A stretch of DNA of 64,000 nt from Corylus avellana (Eukaryota; Streptophyta; Magnoliopsida; Fagales; Betulaceae). The DNA lies in assembly GCF_901000735.1 (NCBI RefSeq), contig NC_081547.1, positions 10,150,193-10,214,192 on the forward strand, read 5' to 3'. Below are positions 38,973 through 48,632 of this stretch, piece by piece. The position numbers and the translations under genes were made by a program. The notes beneath the pieces were generated by a model that ran no database searches, was not told the origin of the DNA, and worked only from the letters and a program-made list of their open reading frames with translations. Numbering within the stretch: the first letter of the stretch is position 1; the number at the start of each line of letters is the position of its first letter.

Positions 38973-39553
38973 GTTTGTTGGATGGAAGAGCTCATGTCTC
39001 ACATGGTTTTACTTGCAATATGTGCTACTTTACTGAAATTCTTGATCCGGCATAATGGAGGGTTCGAAGCCAGAAAGATATTGATGGCACCTCCTAATCC
39101 AATTGAATATAATGCCATGTGCAGTTGCTTGTAATTTTGTCATATGTATATACATATAGGTCACTTATAATGTCGAGTTGCTTGGCTATTATTTTGGTGT
39201 TCAAGCAATCTTTCCTTCCTTTTTTTGGGTGAATTTGAAGTGTCCTTACCAAAGAACAGGGTGAGCTCGATGTAATTATGCGGCGGATTAAGTAGTGTTT
39301 ATTCTTTTTATAAAGTGCCCTTGACTTTCCCTCCAAAATCATGGCATACAACATTCATTTCTAATAGTACTGTTTAGAAATATATCGACATTAAGATGGC
39401 AAATTTCTTATTTTAATTATTATTATTTGTAATTTTGGATTTAACCCACCAAGTTGCTGCTGCAATGGTAACTTTGACACAACGAAATTAGCTCCCAAAT
39501 CAGAATTTGGAAACCCTAGCATTTCTCGTTATAGATTGGGCTTTGTCACTAAG
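38973..39553 (+). other. MDN1 3' flank / UTR region
   Basis: The sequence after the stop is AT-rich with no frame of note and should include the 3' UTR. I could not settle the cleavage site; several A/T-rich near-upstream candidates exist up to about 39330. Confidence 0.5.
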
Positions 39554-39669
39554 GAGTAATTCTAAATACTCAATTCTTTTTTCATTCACATCCTACTGAG
39601 CTGATGTAGTAGTGCCTATCAGCTCAGTGAGATGAAAATATGATGAAAGTTAAATATGTAGTATTACTC
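39554..39669. mobile_element. Palindromic MITE
   Basis: The left arm GAGTAATTCTAAATA...CTGAGCTGAT pairs with the right arm (ATCAGCTCAG...TATGTAGTATTACTC) over nearly the whole 116 bp. It would fold into a hairpin. No coding capacity. Confidence 0.65.
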
Positions 39670-40680
39670 ATTTATGATACATATCACGATAATGTCAAGA
39701 CTATAAGCAACAATATTTAGCCCAAAACTGTATATTATAAGGATAACTTTGAAAGTTTAAATTGACTAATGAGATTCTCATGGCTTTCTCATTACATCAA
39801 TAGGGATGAGGAAGGTGTAACCGAAGTAAATAAGTAATTTTAAAAAATATGACCGTTATGGTAGGATAAATATTCAAAAATTACTGTTAAGAAAAGATAA
39901 ATATTTAAAAATATGAATGTTAAAGAAATTTGTCTTTTTCTAATGGTCATATTTTTAAAATTACTTTATTGTTTTGTTTTAAGAAACCTTTTTTCTCTGA
40001 GTTGTGTTGAAGCTTATCATAACCATGTGTTGACTACATGATACCAAGTGAATTTTTGTTGCCACTTTATCTTTTATTTCATTCTGACGTGGACTTTGTA
40101 ATTTTCTTACTTTTTTTCTGTAAATGAATTATAATATTCTACAATTATTATTTTTATTGACTTGTTTAAGAAAAGTACAATTATTGTTGTACATGGACTT
40201 ATTGTCCAGTGATAAAAAGCTTATCTTTCTATTGCTTTTGCAAATCACTCTTCAAAGATTAAAAAATTTCAATTTAGTGTATCACAATTTAAAAAATTTG
40301 CAATCACACCCCCCCAGAAAACCCAACTGCGAGAAGTTGAAGACAGGAGAAAACAGTTGAGAAAAATGGAATCTAACTGGTGCAAAATCTGGCCGTGGTG
40401 TATGGTTGCAACCCACGCGCTTTGGATTCTCCTCTCAACCTCCATGGCTTTTTTCATAAGCTTCGGTTCTTCTTCACCAACCCTCCCAGTCACCCGTTTC
40501 AGATCATTCAATCACCGTCCGATCATACCAGACTTGTCAAAGAAATGAACGACAGAGACAGAGAGAGACAGAGAGAGACTCGTATTTTGATGGGTATTCT
40601 CACAAGTGACTTTTCTTTTCTTTTCTTTTTTTGCGCTTTAAAATTAATTTTTTAAGAAAAAATTATACCATTTTAATAAC

Positions 40681-40725
<45 letters not shown>
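40681..40725. repeat. (AT)n microsatellite
   Basis: A nearly perfect TA dinucleotide run of about 40 bases, followed by a palindromic MITE. Confidence 0.95.
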
Positions 40726-40727
<2 letters not shown>

Positions 40728-40730
40728 TAG

Positions 40731-40857
40731 AGTAATTTTAGAAACTATATTTTTATTCTACTAATTCATTGTCCTATTATTTTTTTAGGTATATTGACAT
40801 TGTCACATCAACATAGTGAGATAGTAGCAGAATAAAAGTGTGGTTTCTAGCATTATT
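40731..40857. mobile_element. Palindromic MITE
   Basis: AGTAATTTTAGAAACTATAT at the left pairs with the reverse complement of the right end (AATAATGCTAGAAACCACAC). The inner parts also pair (TTTTATTCT). It resembles the 39554-39669 element in size and layout. Confidence 0.6.
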
Positions 40858-40883
40858 CTTTTTTAATATTACTATATCAAATG

Positions 40884-41812
40884 AGCAATATTATATATTA
40901 CACTCTTATTCTACCCTTATTTCATGGAGTTGATGTGACTATGTTCACCAACTCTGGGATAAGCCATTGAAAAAACACATAGGAAAATATATCATAGGTC
41001 TCTAAGTCAAGGTGCCAAAATTAAAAACTCCCTAGGTTTTTTTTCTCAACAATTTACTCTCTATGTCAATTGAAATGACAATAAAATTCCCACTGCACCG
41101 TTTTCTGATCATTAGGGCCCACTCAAAAGCAGCAGGTTTTAACTTATTAAAATATTAATTTTTTATTAATTTAAAAACTTAAAAAAAAATTAAATCTAAA
41201 AAGTATAAAAATTATAAATAAAAAATGAAGAAGGTAGCCAAGGGTGAGGCGTTGCCTGTATATTGGGTGGCGCCAAAACCACCCACAGGGTGGCTGACCA
41301 CCCAAGAGGGTGGTTTAAAGGGGTGGCGCGAAACCTGAAAGGGGTGGCGCGACCACCATGGGTGGTTAAAGGGTGAGCCAGAGCCACCCTAGGCTCCTGG
41401 GGTGGCTGGGAACCTGCAAGATTGGTTTAAAGGGTAACCACCACATAGGGGTTGGGGTTGGCTAGTGGTGGCACTGGCGACCCTTCAATTTTTTATCTTT
41501 TATTTTTTTTTAGACTTAATTTTTTTAATTAAATTAATAAAAATAATTAATATTTTAATTAAGTAAAATGATGCCTTTTGAGTGGCCTTAACAGCTGTTA
41601 AAAAATTTTGACGATAGAAATTTTATTGTCATTTCAATTGACCCAGGGAGTAAATTGTCGAAAAAAAAAAACTAGGGAGTTTTTAATTTCGGCACGTTGA
41701 CTTAGGGACTTATAATATATTTTCCCAAAAAACAAATCTAAGAGTTGATAGACATTGTCACATTAGCCTAATAGGATGGGAGTGAGATGTGGGTGTAGTA
41801 TTTAGTATTTTT
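40884..41812. mobile_element. Palindromic MITE interrupted by a nested TIR element
   Basis: The left half (40884-about 40977, with TTGATGTGACTATGT and CCAACTCT) and the right half (about 41727-41812, whose reverse complement has CTAATGTGACAATGT and TCAACTCT) are arms of one hairpin element. The arms are separated by the GC-core element at 40978-41726, which must have inserted later. Confidence 0.5.
40978..41726. mobile_element. TIR element with about 110-bp arms and GC-rich core (copy 1)
   Basis: The left arm has CAAAATTAAAAACTCCCTAG, a T-run, then CAATTTACTC and CAATTGAAATGACAATAAAA. The right arm gives the same string when reverse complemented. Flanking AAAAAACA at 40970-40977 and 41727-41734 may be an 8-bp target duplication. 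The core (about 41235-41490) is GC-rich and repeats GGGTGGC and GACCACC units. No transposase. A second copy lies at 60112-60854. Confidence 0.8.
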
Positions 41813-41832
41813 CATATTAAATTTTTTTTTAT

Positions 41833-41984
41833 GAAAAATGTTACACATACTCTAATTTTCACGCTCTCTGACGTGGCAGTAAAAATCACCATTGGATCAA
41901 ATCATTATTAAATTTTTAATCCAAATGATAATTTTCATTGCCACGTAAGAAAGTATGAGATTAGTAGTGAATATGGCATTTCTC
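41833..41984. mobile_element. Palindromic MITE
   Basis: GAAAAATGTTACACATACTC and a CTGACGTGGCA block at the left pair with CCACGTAAG and ATGGCATTTCTC at the right. The whole 152 bp folds on itself around the TTATTAAATTTTTAAT centre. Confidence 0.65.
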
Positions 41985-42008
41985 TTACTCTTTTTTATTT
42001 TTAACCTC

Positions 42009-42180
42009 ATTCTACCGGTTAGGGGTATACATTTGGATGCGAATGCGGTTATTTGCAATATCCACACCTGTATCCTCAAATTGCAGGTATCACTTTTAGA
42101 TATCTGCATCCACATCTGTATCATGTTTCTACTAACTGCATCTCGCAGTTAATGCGGTTATTATCCGTTATCCACATATC
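42009..42180. repeat. Cluster of GCGGTTA-type repeats, possible hAT subterminal region
   Basis: GCGGTTATTTGCA, GCAGTTAATGCGGTTATTA and TATCCACAT blocks recur within 170 bp, alternating with CCACACCTGTATC and CCACATCTGTATC. Such clustered short motifs occur near the ends of hAT transposons. No matching second terminus was found, so the call is weak. Confidence 0.3.
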
Positions 42181-42394
42181 AATCTCATGGGTCTTTTTTG
42201 AGTTCTATTATGACTTATTTTAAACGATTTGGAAACAAATTTGGGCCAGTTTTGTTTTAATTTTTTTTAAGCCGTAATATTTTTAAAATAGAATGACTTC
42301 ATATTAATTTTGCCTTTTTGCCCAAGAGAATGAGTCAATTGCGAAGAAAAAAAATCTGGTGTTTAACACACAAAAAAAAAAAGAAAAAAAAAGG

Positions 42395-43581
42395 GATAAA
42401 TGCAAAATTTGTCCATGTGGCTGGCCTAATTTACAAATAACTCAATGTGGTTTAGAAAATAATTTATAGGTCCATAGGGTAGGTTAAAATAACATTTTAC
42501 TCCCTGAACTCATTTTCCGTTAAATGACTTAACAGAAACCGTTTCATTGTCACCTCGCACTCAATAAAAATAAGACACGTGTTCTCTTTTATTTATGCTT
42601 TTAAAAAATGACAAATAAGTTTTTCCACGTCATTTTGAGGCTTCAGCACACACTTCATGTCAAATTAAATAAACTTAATCCCTCTATATCCCCCTGTGCC
42701 ACCGTCGTTTTCATCTTCCCCACCGATTCACTGTCCATGCCGTTGTCTTCATGTCTAATTCTCAGAGTTGAAAATCCACAAAAAAACAAAAGCAAAAAAT
42801 TGACTACTAGCCATCACCCAATTTTTTCCTCCTTTATTTATTCCTTTCCTAAGACACTCTTTTGTGGTATCTACCATTTATACTTTGTGCCTGATGTTAC
42901 CCCAAAATGATATCTGATATTCATCATTGTGTCTACCAGTAAACAACACAATTTTTGAAGATGCTTTAATGCCCAAAAACAAATTTGAATTTTCATAGAA
43001 AGACTGTCCAAAAACACACTACTCAAAAAACGTAGATGTGCGAAAATCTCAAAGTAACTCACAGATCGAAGATGGCCAAAATCTTAAAAGCGGAAGTAAA
43101 AAAACTCCAAAGCAAGGTGGCTTAGTTACTGTCGTGACGTTTCCGGTGATTTTCTGGCGGCAATTTCAGTCGTGCTACGAAACCCAACAGCTTACCTAAA
43201 GATGGACGCAAGAATCGATGGAGAAGATGAAGACGACGATATAGATAGTGAATCGGTGGGGAAAATGAAGACAACGGCGGCACATAGGGAATAGAGATGG
43301 TAGGTTTATTTAATTTGACGTGGAGTGTGTGCTGGAGCCTCAAAATAACGTGAAAAAGCTTATTTGTCATTTTTTTAAAGCATAAATAAAAAAACACGTG
43401 TCTTATTTTTATTGGGTGAGAGGTATCAATGAAACGGTTTTTGTTAAGTCATTTAACGAAAAATGAGTTCAGGGAGTAAAATGTTATTTTGGGTTACCCT
43501 AGGGACCTATAAATTATTTTTAAACCCACATAGAGTGATTTATAAATTAGATCAACCACATAAACCAATTTTACATTTATC
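42395..43581. mobile_element. MULE-like element with about 330-bp terminal inverted repeats
   Basis: The left end GATAAATGCAAAATTTGTCC and the reverse-complemented right end (GATAAATGTAAAATTGG) begin arms that pair for about 330 bp, with landmarks AACATTTTACTCCCTGAACTC, ACACGTGTTCTC, TTTTTCCACGTCATTTTGAG and CACCGATTCACT. The unique centre is about 42740-43190. The flanks are A-runs, so a target duplication cannot be called. Long TIRs and lack of coding suggest a non-autonomous Mutator-like element. Confidence 0.8.
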
Positions 43582-44750
43582 AAAAAAAAAAAAGAAAGTT
43601 GATTTTGTGAATTTAATATATATATAAGGGGTAAATTGTTAACAACTTCAGAAGAATCACCAACTTTTACGCATGTCGGTTACCAGAATACAGTAGTCGC
43701 TTTCGTCTCTGCGGTCTGCAGGCTATCATCGTACGGACTTCCCGCATAATCTAATTAATAGAGGCTATCTGGTTTCCTGCCGTCATCTATTTTCCCAGTT
43801 TCTGAGGATCCGATTCATCCAAAATCCACTGTTACCTCAAAATGCAGTTATGGAATGTGATAAAAAGCTCCCTAATTTACTTCAAATCTCCTCTGAAATT
43901 ATTATTATTTTTTTTCAATCCTTAAAAAAAAAGTTGATGAAACGTTCACTTGCCGGCACTTGGCTATCTACCACATTCTATTAAATAGTGAGTCCTTTTT
44001 GTTTCCATGATTTACAATTGTATTCAAATAAACTCGAAGATCCATAAGATATGTTAAAATAATAAAAAATTTATTTTTTACGGTCAACTTTTATCCACTA
44101 ATTTAATAAATCACATTAGTGTGATTCTTACTTAAATAGGACATTCATCACAATTTTATTGGTTTTTACGTTTCATGCTATCGGAATCTATTAAAGCAGT
44201 GGACACAATTTGGCTTTAGGAAATAAATTATTTTTGTGGCATATCTCATAGACGAGTTAATTGCAAATTAAGTAAACCATAAGGATTGATTTTGTATTTT
44301 TATTATTATTATTATTATTGAATGATGCACTTAATATGCTAAAGAATGAATAAATGATTAAATTAATAGAGGTTATTTATGTCTTTTAATATATAAACTC
44401 TTCCAATATTGGAAAAAAAAAAAAAAAAAGATTTCTATAATAAATTAGGACTATGGCATAATCAAGTAGAAACTTCCCATATATTTTTCATATAATTTCC
44501 TTAATTTCATTGCGTAGGTTCTACGAGAGTATGGTCTGTACACGGCCACAGCCAACCCGATCCCGGCCAGTCATGGATAGGGTTTACACGTCACTCACTG
44601 GCTCGGACAACCCGCCCATTACTACCCTACAAAAGACAAAAGAGATCGCCCCAAATCCATCACCTACACGTGTCCGTTTTCCCCTCATCCCCTACAACCC
44701 CTCCCTTCCTCTCCATTTCTCCTCTCTTTCCCACTCCATTTTTACCTAAA
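43582..44750. other. Intergenic stretch upstream of the carrier gene
   Basis: AT-rich up to about 44500 with ATT repeats (44300-44325) and an A-run (44412-44430). After 44500 the composition changes to C-rich sequence typical of a plant core promoter and leader. No gene recognised. Confidence 0.5.
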
Positions 44751-44764
44751 AAACCTCTGATCTC

Positions 44765-44818
44765 CGGTTACCCACCTCTCTCTCTCGCTCTCTCTCTTAG
44801 TGTACGGACGCCAAGCTT

Positions 44819-44849
<31 letters not shown>

Positions 44850-45279
44850 TATATATACGTGCATATACTGCATGTATATGTGTCTTTGATCCGAATCGGA
44901 ACCCTAGTTTTTCTCCGGTGAGATCCGAACTTCCGGGGAGCTTCTCCGGCATCCGATGCTCGACTCTCCGGTAAGGTTCTCTGATAAATTTAGTTTCTAT
45001 ATCAAGAAATGTTAGATCAGTTCGCTTTGGTTCGTGTACGATCCAAGACCTGGTTCCACAAGAGGAAAAAGAACCCCCTAACTCGCTAACTTGAATCTCT
45101 GTGACTCCGAACTTTTATCGAATTTGTATCATATCTCACGGTTTTGCACTTGTACAGTTCGTATAGTTAGGGTTGGGTTTTTTTTTTTTTTTTTGTTCTA
45201 TTAGTTTGTACAGTTAGAATCGAATTAGGGCTGAATTGGACTAATTTTGTGGGGAGGGGGGAATTTAAAAGTGGCGAAG
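44765..45279 (+). promoter_or_regulatory. Promoter and leader of the mitochondrial carrier gene
   Basis: A CT-rich tract (about 44775-44849) runs into TTATATATACG at 44850, a possible TATA element. A leader follows. CCG|GTAAGG at about 44970 could be a 5'-UTR intron donor, with a T-run near 45180 before the coding start. CT repeats next to the start site are common in plant promoters. The exact start site is inferred only. Confidence 0.45.
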
Positions 45280-46323
45280 ATGAATTTGAGTGCGGCCGAG
45301 GAAGAATCGTCGGGGCAAGAGATTCATATCCCGGCCGATATCGATTGGGAAATGCTTGACAAATCGAAGTTTTTCTTCCTCGGCGCCGCCCTCTTTTCGG
45401 GTGTATCGGCGGTGCTTTATCCGGTTGTTTTATTGAAAACTAGGCAACAAGTAGCTCTAACCCAAGTTTCTTGTATCAAGACTGCGTTTTCAATTGTAAA
45501 GAACGAAGGGTTACGGGCATTGTATAGAGGGTTTGGGACTTCTCTGACGGGCACAATCCCTGCCCGGGCGCTCTATATGGGAGCGCTAGAGGTTACGAAG
45601 AGTAATGTGGGAACAGCCACAGTTGGATTAGGGTTTTCAGAGCCGACAGCGGCAACAATTGCCAATGCAGCTGCAGGGTTGAGTGCAGCAATGGCTGCAC
45701 AGCTTGTTTGGACCCCCATTGATGTGGTTAGCCAAAGACTGATGGTTCAAGGTGGTGTTGCTTGTCATGGTAATTCGAGTGCATCAGCATGTAAATATGT
45801 TAATGGGATCGATGCATTTAGGAAGATTTTGAGTACGGATGGGCCGAGGGGGTTGTACAGGGGGTTTGGGATATCGATTTTGACGTATGCGCCGTCGAAT
45901 GCTGTGTGGTGGGCGTCTTACTCTGTTGCGCAAAGGGTGGTTTGGAGCGGATTTGGGTGTTACTTTTGCAAGAAACACGAGGATGAGAATGGATTGAACG
46001 CTTTCCGCCCGGATTCGAAAACGGTAATGGCAGTTCAGGGAGTAAGTGCAGCCATGGCGGGTGGTATGTCGGCTTTGATTACAATGCCACTTGATACAAT
46101 CAAGACCAGGTTACAAGTTTTGGATGGGGAAGAGAATGGCCGTCGAGGAGGGCCGACCGTTGCACAGACGGTTAGGAATTTGGTCAGGGAAGGCGGTTGG
46201 ATGGCTTGTTACAGAGGATTGGGGCCTCGGTGGGCTTCAATGTCAATGTCTGCAACAACAATGATCACTACCTATGAGTTTCTGAAGCGGATGTCGACGA
46301 AGAATCGAGAGGCTTTGACTTGA
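45280..46323 (+). CDS. Mitochondrial carrier family protein, SLC25A44-like, intronless
   Basis: The product is 347 residues, the usual size for the family, and should sit in the mitochondrial inner membrane as six helices in three repeats. The first signature region reads LYPVVLLKTRQQ, the second TPIDVVSQRLM and the third MPLDTIKTRLQ. GLRALYRGFGTSL and GPRGLYRGFGISI are the matching GxxxLYRGF segments. The first motif has valine where the acidic residue usually stands, so its matrix salt bridge may be weak. The best family match by eye is the plant group related to SLC25A44, a branched-chain amino acid carrier in animals; the plant substrate is not known to me. The start is the ATG at 45280; an in-frame extension upstream to 45247 lacks an ATG. 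The reading frame is intact with one exon, and GC is higher than in the flanks. Confidence 0.92.
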   Translation: MNLSAAEEESSGQEIHIPADIDWEMLDKSKFFFLGAALFSGVSAVLYPVVLLKTRQQVALTQVSCIKTAFSIVKNEGLRALYRGFGTSLTGTIPARALYMGALEVTKSNVGTATVGLGFSEPTAATIANAAAGLSAAMAAQLVWTPIDVVSQRLMVQGGVACHGNSSASACKYVNGIDAFRKILSTDGPRGLYRGFGISILTYAPSNAVWWASYSVAQRVVWSGFGCYFCKKHEDENGLNAFRPDSKTVMAVQGVSAAMAGGMSALITMPLDTIKTRLQVLDGEENGRRGGPTVAQTVRNLVREGGWMACYRGLGPRWASMSMSATTMITTYEFLKRMSTKNREALT

Positions 46324-47876
46324 TGAACCACATAGGGACAATGAAAAAAACATAAAAAGAAGAAAAATAGAAGAGGCTTTTCTTTTTTTTCCTTTGATCT
46401 TTTGTCTAAATCCTGTTTTTTTCTCCTACTTGTTTCGGTTCTTTCTCGTCTTTTCCCCCCTTGAGGGTAGAGGCGTGACTGGTTGGTTAATCAGTGTAAA
46501 GTTGTGGCAGGTCTTTTATATATATATATGAAATAATTTCTTTGCTCCACTACACCTTGTGTATGTTATCTCAATATGATGTTATATATATAATGCAAAT
46601 CGCAAGAGCATAATTATGGATTTAACATGATTCCAAACATTTGGTTCATCTTCATAAGCTTCCATTTGGGAGCAGTTTAGAATTTTCAAGATTACTTAAT
46701 GATGCTCTTCAAAAAAAGGTTCCTTAATGATGAAGATTGAATGAGATTTAAGTTTTGGGAGAAAATGAACCCTTGGACTGTAGTGGAGGTCTTTCTTTTG
46801 CAAGCATAATGTTATTGGATAAGAGTGTTAGCCACTTCACATCAATCTTTTTCTTTTCGTGGGTTTATTGATTAAGGGGCACATGCTAGCTAGTGGGAAG
46901 AAAGTTTAGGTATTTCTGGTTGGGTGTGGATAGTTGTGGATAACTTTAATTAAATGGTGGGGAATACCTGCTTTTTGGATAGATGCGGCCATGTGGGACG
47001 TGGGAGAATCTATTAGAAATAATATATAGTGCGACCGTGGAGAACCATATCGTTGTTTGGGAAATATTTAAAGAGGATTGATTTGGAAATCTTTTATATG
47101 TCTGGGCACTCTCTACAGATTCTTAATAATATATAATTAACGTATATTATAACGTTATTTATGGGAATTGCTAATCTGACGGCCAAAAGCCTGGAATCAC
47201 TCGTATCACAACAGAATCTCTAGTGCATTTCCGAGTTGTGGCCGTTAATTTAGTATCTTTTTATATTTCACCAACCTCCTTTTTTTTTTTTATTATTATT
47301 ATTATTTATAGGCCACCAAACTCAATATTTATCTAAAGTACGAACCCTCTTTATTGAATTGTTTACTCTTGATGTGAATTGTCGTATTTTCACCAAAGAG
47401 GATATGCGCGTGCCGGTTGCTTGTAAAGTTGCTTCTCGTGACTCATCCGACCGAGCATTTGCATGTTGCCATTTATCTAAGTTCTGATTACTTGATGCCA
47501 ACAAGACTCCAAGCTGTTCCATTGCTATTCAGCTACGCGTGGTCCGTCAGTTTTTTTTATTTCAATAATTTTGTTCGAGATTTTCTGAATATAATTGTTT
47601 AAAGATTTTTTTGTATCTTTTATCTGCTTCCACCTAATTCACAATTTTTAACTTTTTTTGAGGGGAAAAAAAAAATCGAGGGCCAATATCATCTTCCAGG
47701 TTTCTACTATCTTAAGCCTTAACTTTGCAGAACTCGTAGGGGTAAGCATCAACCAAACCCATAATCTGGCGCTCAATATCCAAGCTTAGTCCCTTCTACA
47801 ATCACCTCACAGGGGGCCAATCTGCTTATATTCTGATCCACAAGCTATAAGCCTATAATTCCAGCTAATTTTCCAT
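46324..47876. other. Carrier 3' flank and intergenic region
   Basis: Begins with T-rich 3' UTR-like sequence and TA repeats near 46520 and 46585. ATT repeats occur at 47292-47308. No gene or mobile element recognised. Confidence 0.55.
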
Positions 47877-48048
47877 GAGTAATGCTAAACACACTCCCAC
47901 TCCCACTCTCATACAGCCTTAGGTGGCACCCACTCTCACCATTGGATTTGTGATAAATTATTATTAAGTTTTGATCTAATAGTGAGAGTGAGAGCCACAT
48001 AAGAGTGGGAGTTAAAAGAATGGGAGTGTGTATAGCATTATTCATTTC
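47877..48048. mobile_element. Palindromic MITE between the carrier and Alfin-like genes
   Basis: AGTAATGCTAAACACACTCC at the left pairs with GGGAGTGTGTATAGCATTATT at the right. Inner arms also pair (CCACTCTCACCATTGGAT against ATCTAATAGTGAGAGTG). It is similar in style to the element at 41833-41984, including the ATTGGAT and GTGGC landmarks. Confidence 0.75.
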
Positions 48049-48632
48049 CCATATCGTTTAATGGGGCAAAATTATCCCCTAGCATAGGTTTACATAAGAT
48101 GAAGTCAGTACAATTAACAATGGAAAATCAAACAACAGAACACAGATATTCCTCACCTAATTGATGCCAACAGTGCACTCTTGCGGCATTTTACAAGCAA
48201 ACGATAAGAGTGCTTTCCTTCAAGCCCTGAAAGTCAGATGTTGAAGATGTATTACAATTTATGCAAATGAGAAATCTTGAGACTGACGTGCATGTGTTCA
48301 TGGGAGAGCCATTACAGAATCAAACAAAGTCAACATCAATCTTAAGACCAAGCAGGAGGAAAACAAGTCTTACACATTCATAAATAGAGAGATATTTCTT
48401 AAATTAGACAGGATGGATCAAACTAAACAGGCGAACATCCAAACTACAACTAGATAGCATTATATCGAAAAATGAGATCTACTAAACAAGAGTACACATT
48501 CACAAGTTGCATTAATTTTCTATTTTAGAGAACTAAAACTAAACAAAGAGACAGATTGATCAGACAAAGCAGTTAGCAGAGTCCACCAAGAGATGAGTAG
48601 AAAGGGAGAGAGATCGCATCCCTTGGGCGATG

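Noticed and set aside
41196..41387. Frame across a GC-rich block
   Set aside because: It translates the GGGTGGC repeats of the GC-core TIR element. The same holds for 60425-60622.
43122..43397. Frame in the right arm of the long-TIR element
   Set aside because: A partly matching frame occurs in the left arm because the arms are inverted copies; it is not a conserved gene.
44510..44921. Plus-strand frames upstream of the carrier
   Set aside because: Serine/leucine/proline translation of CT-rich promoter and leader repeats; not conserved-looking.
45784..45978. Minus-strand arginine/proline-rich frame
   Set aside because: Antisense shadow of the carrier gene.
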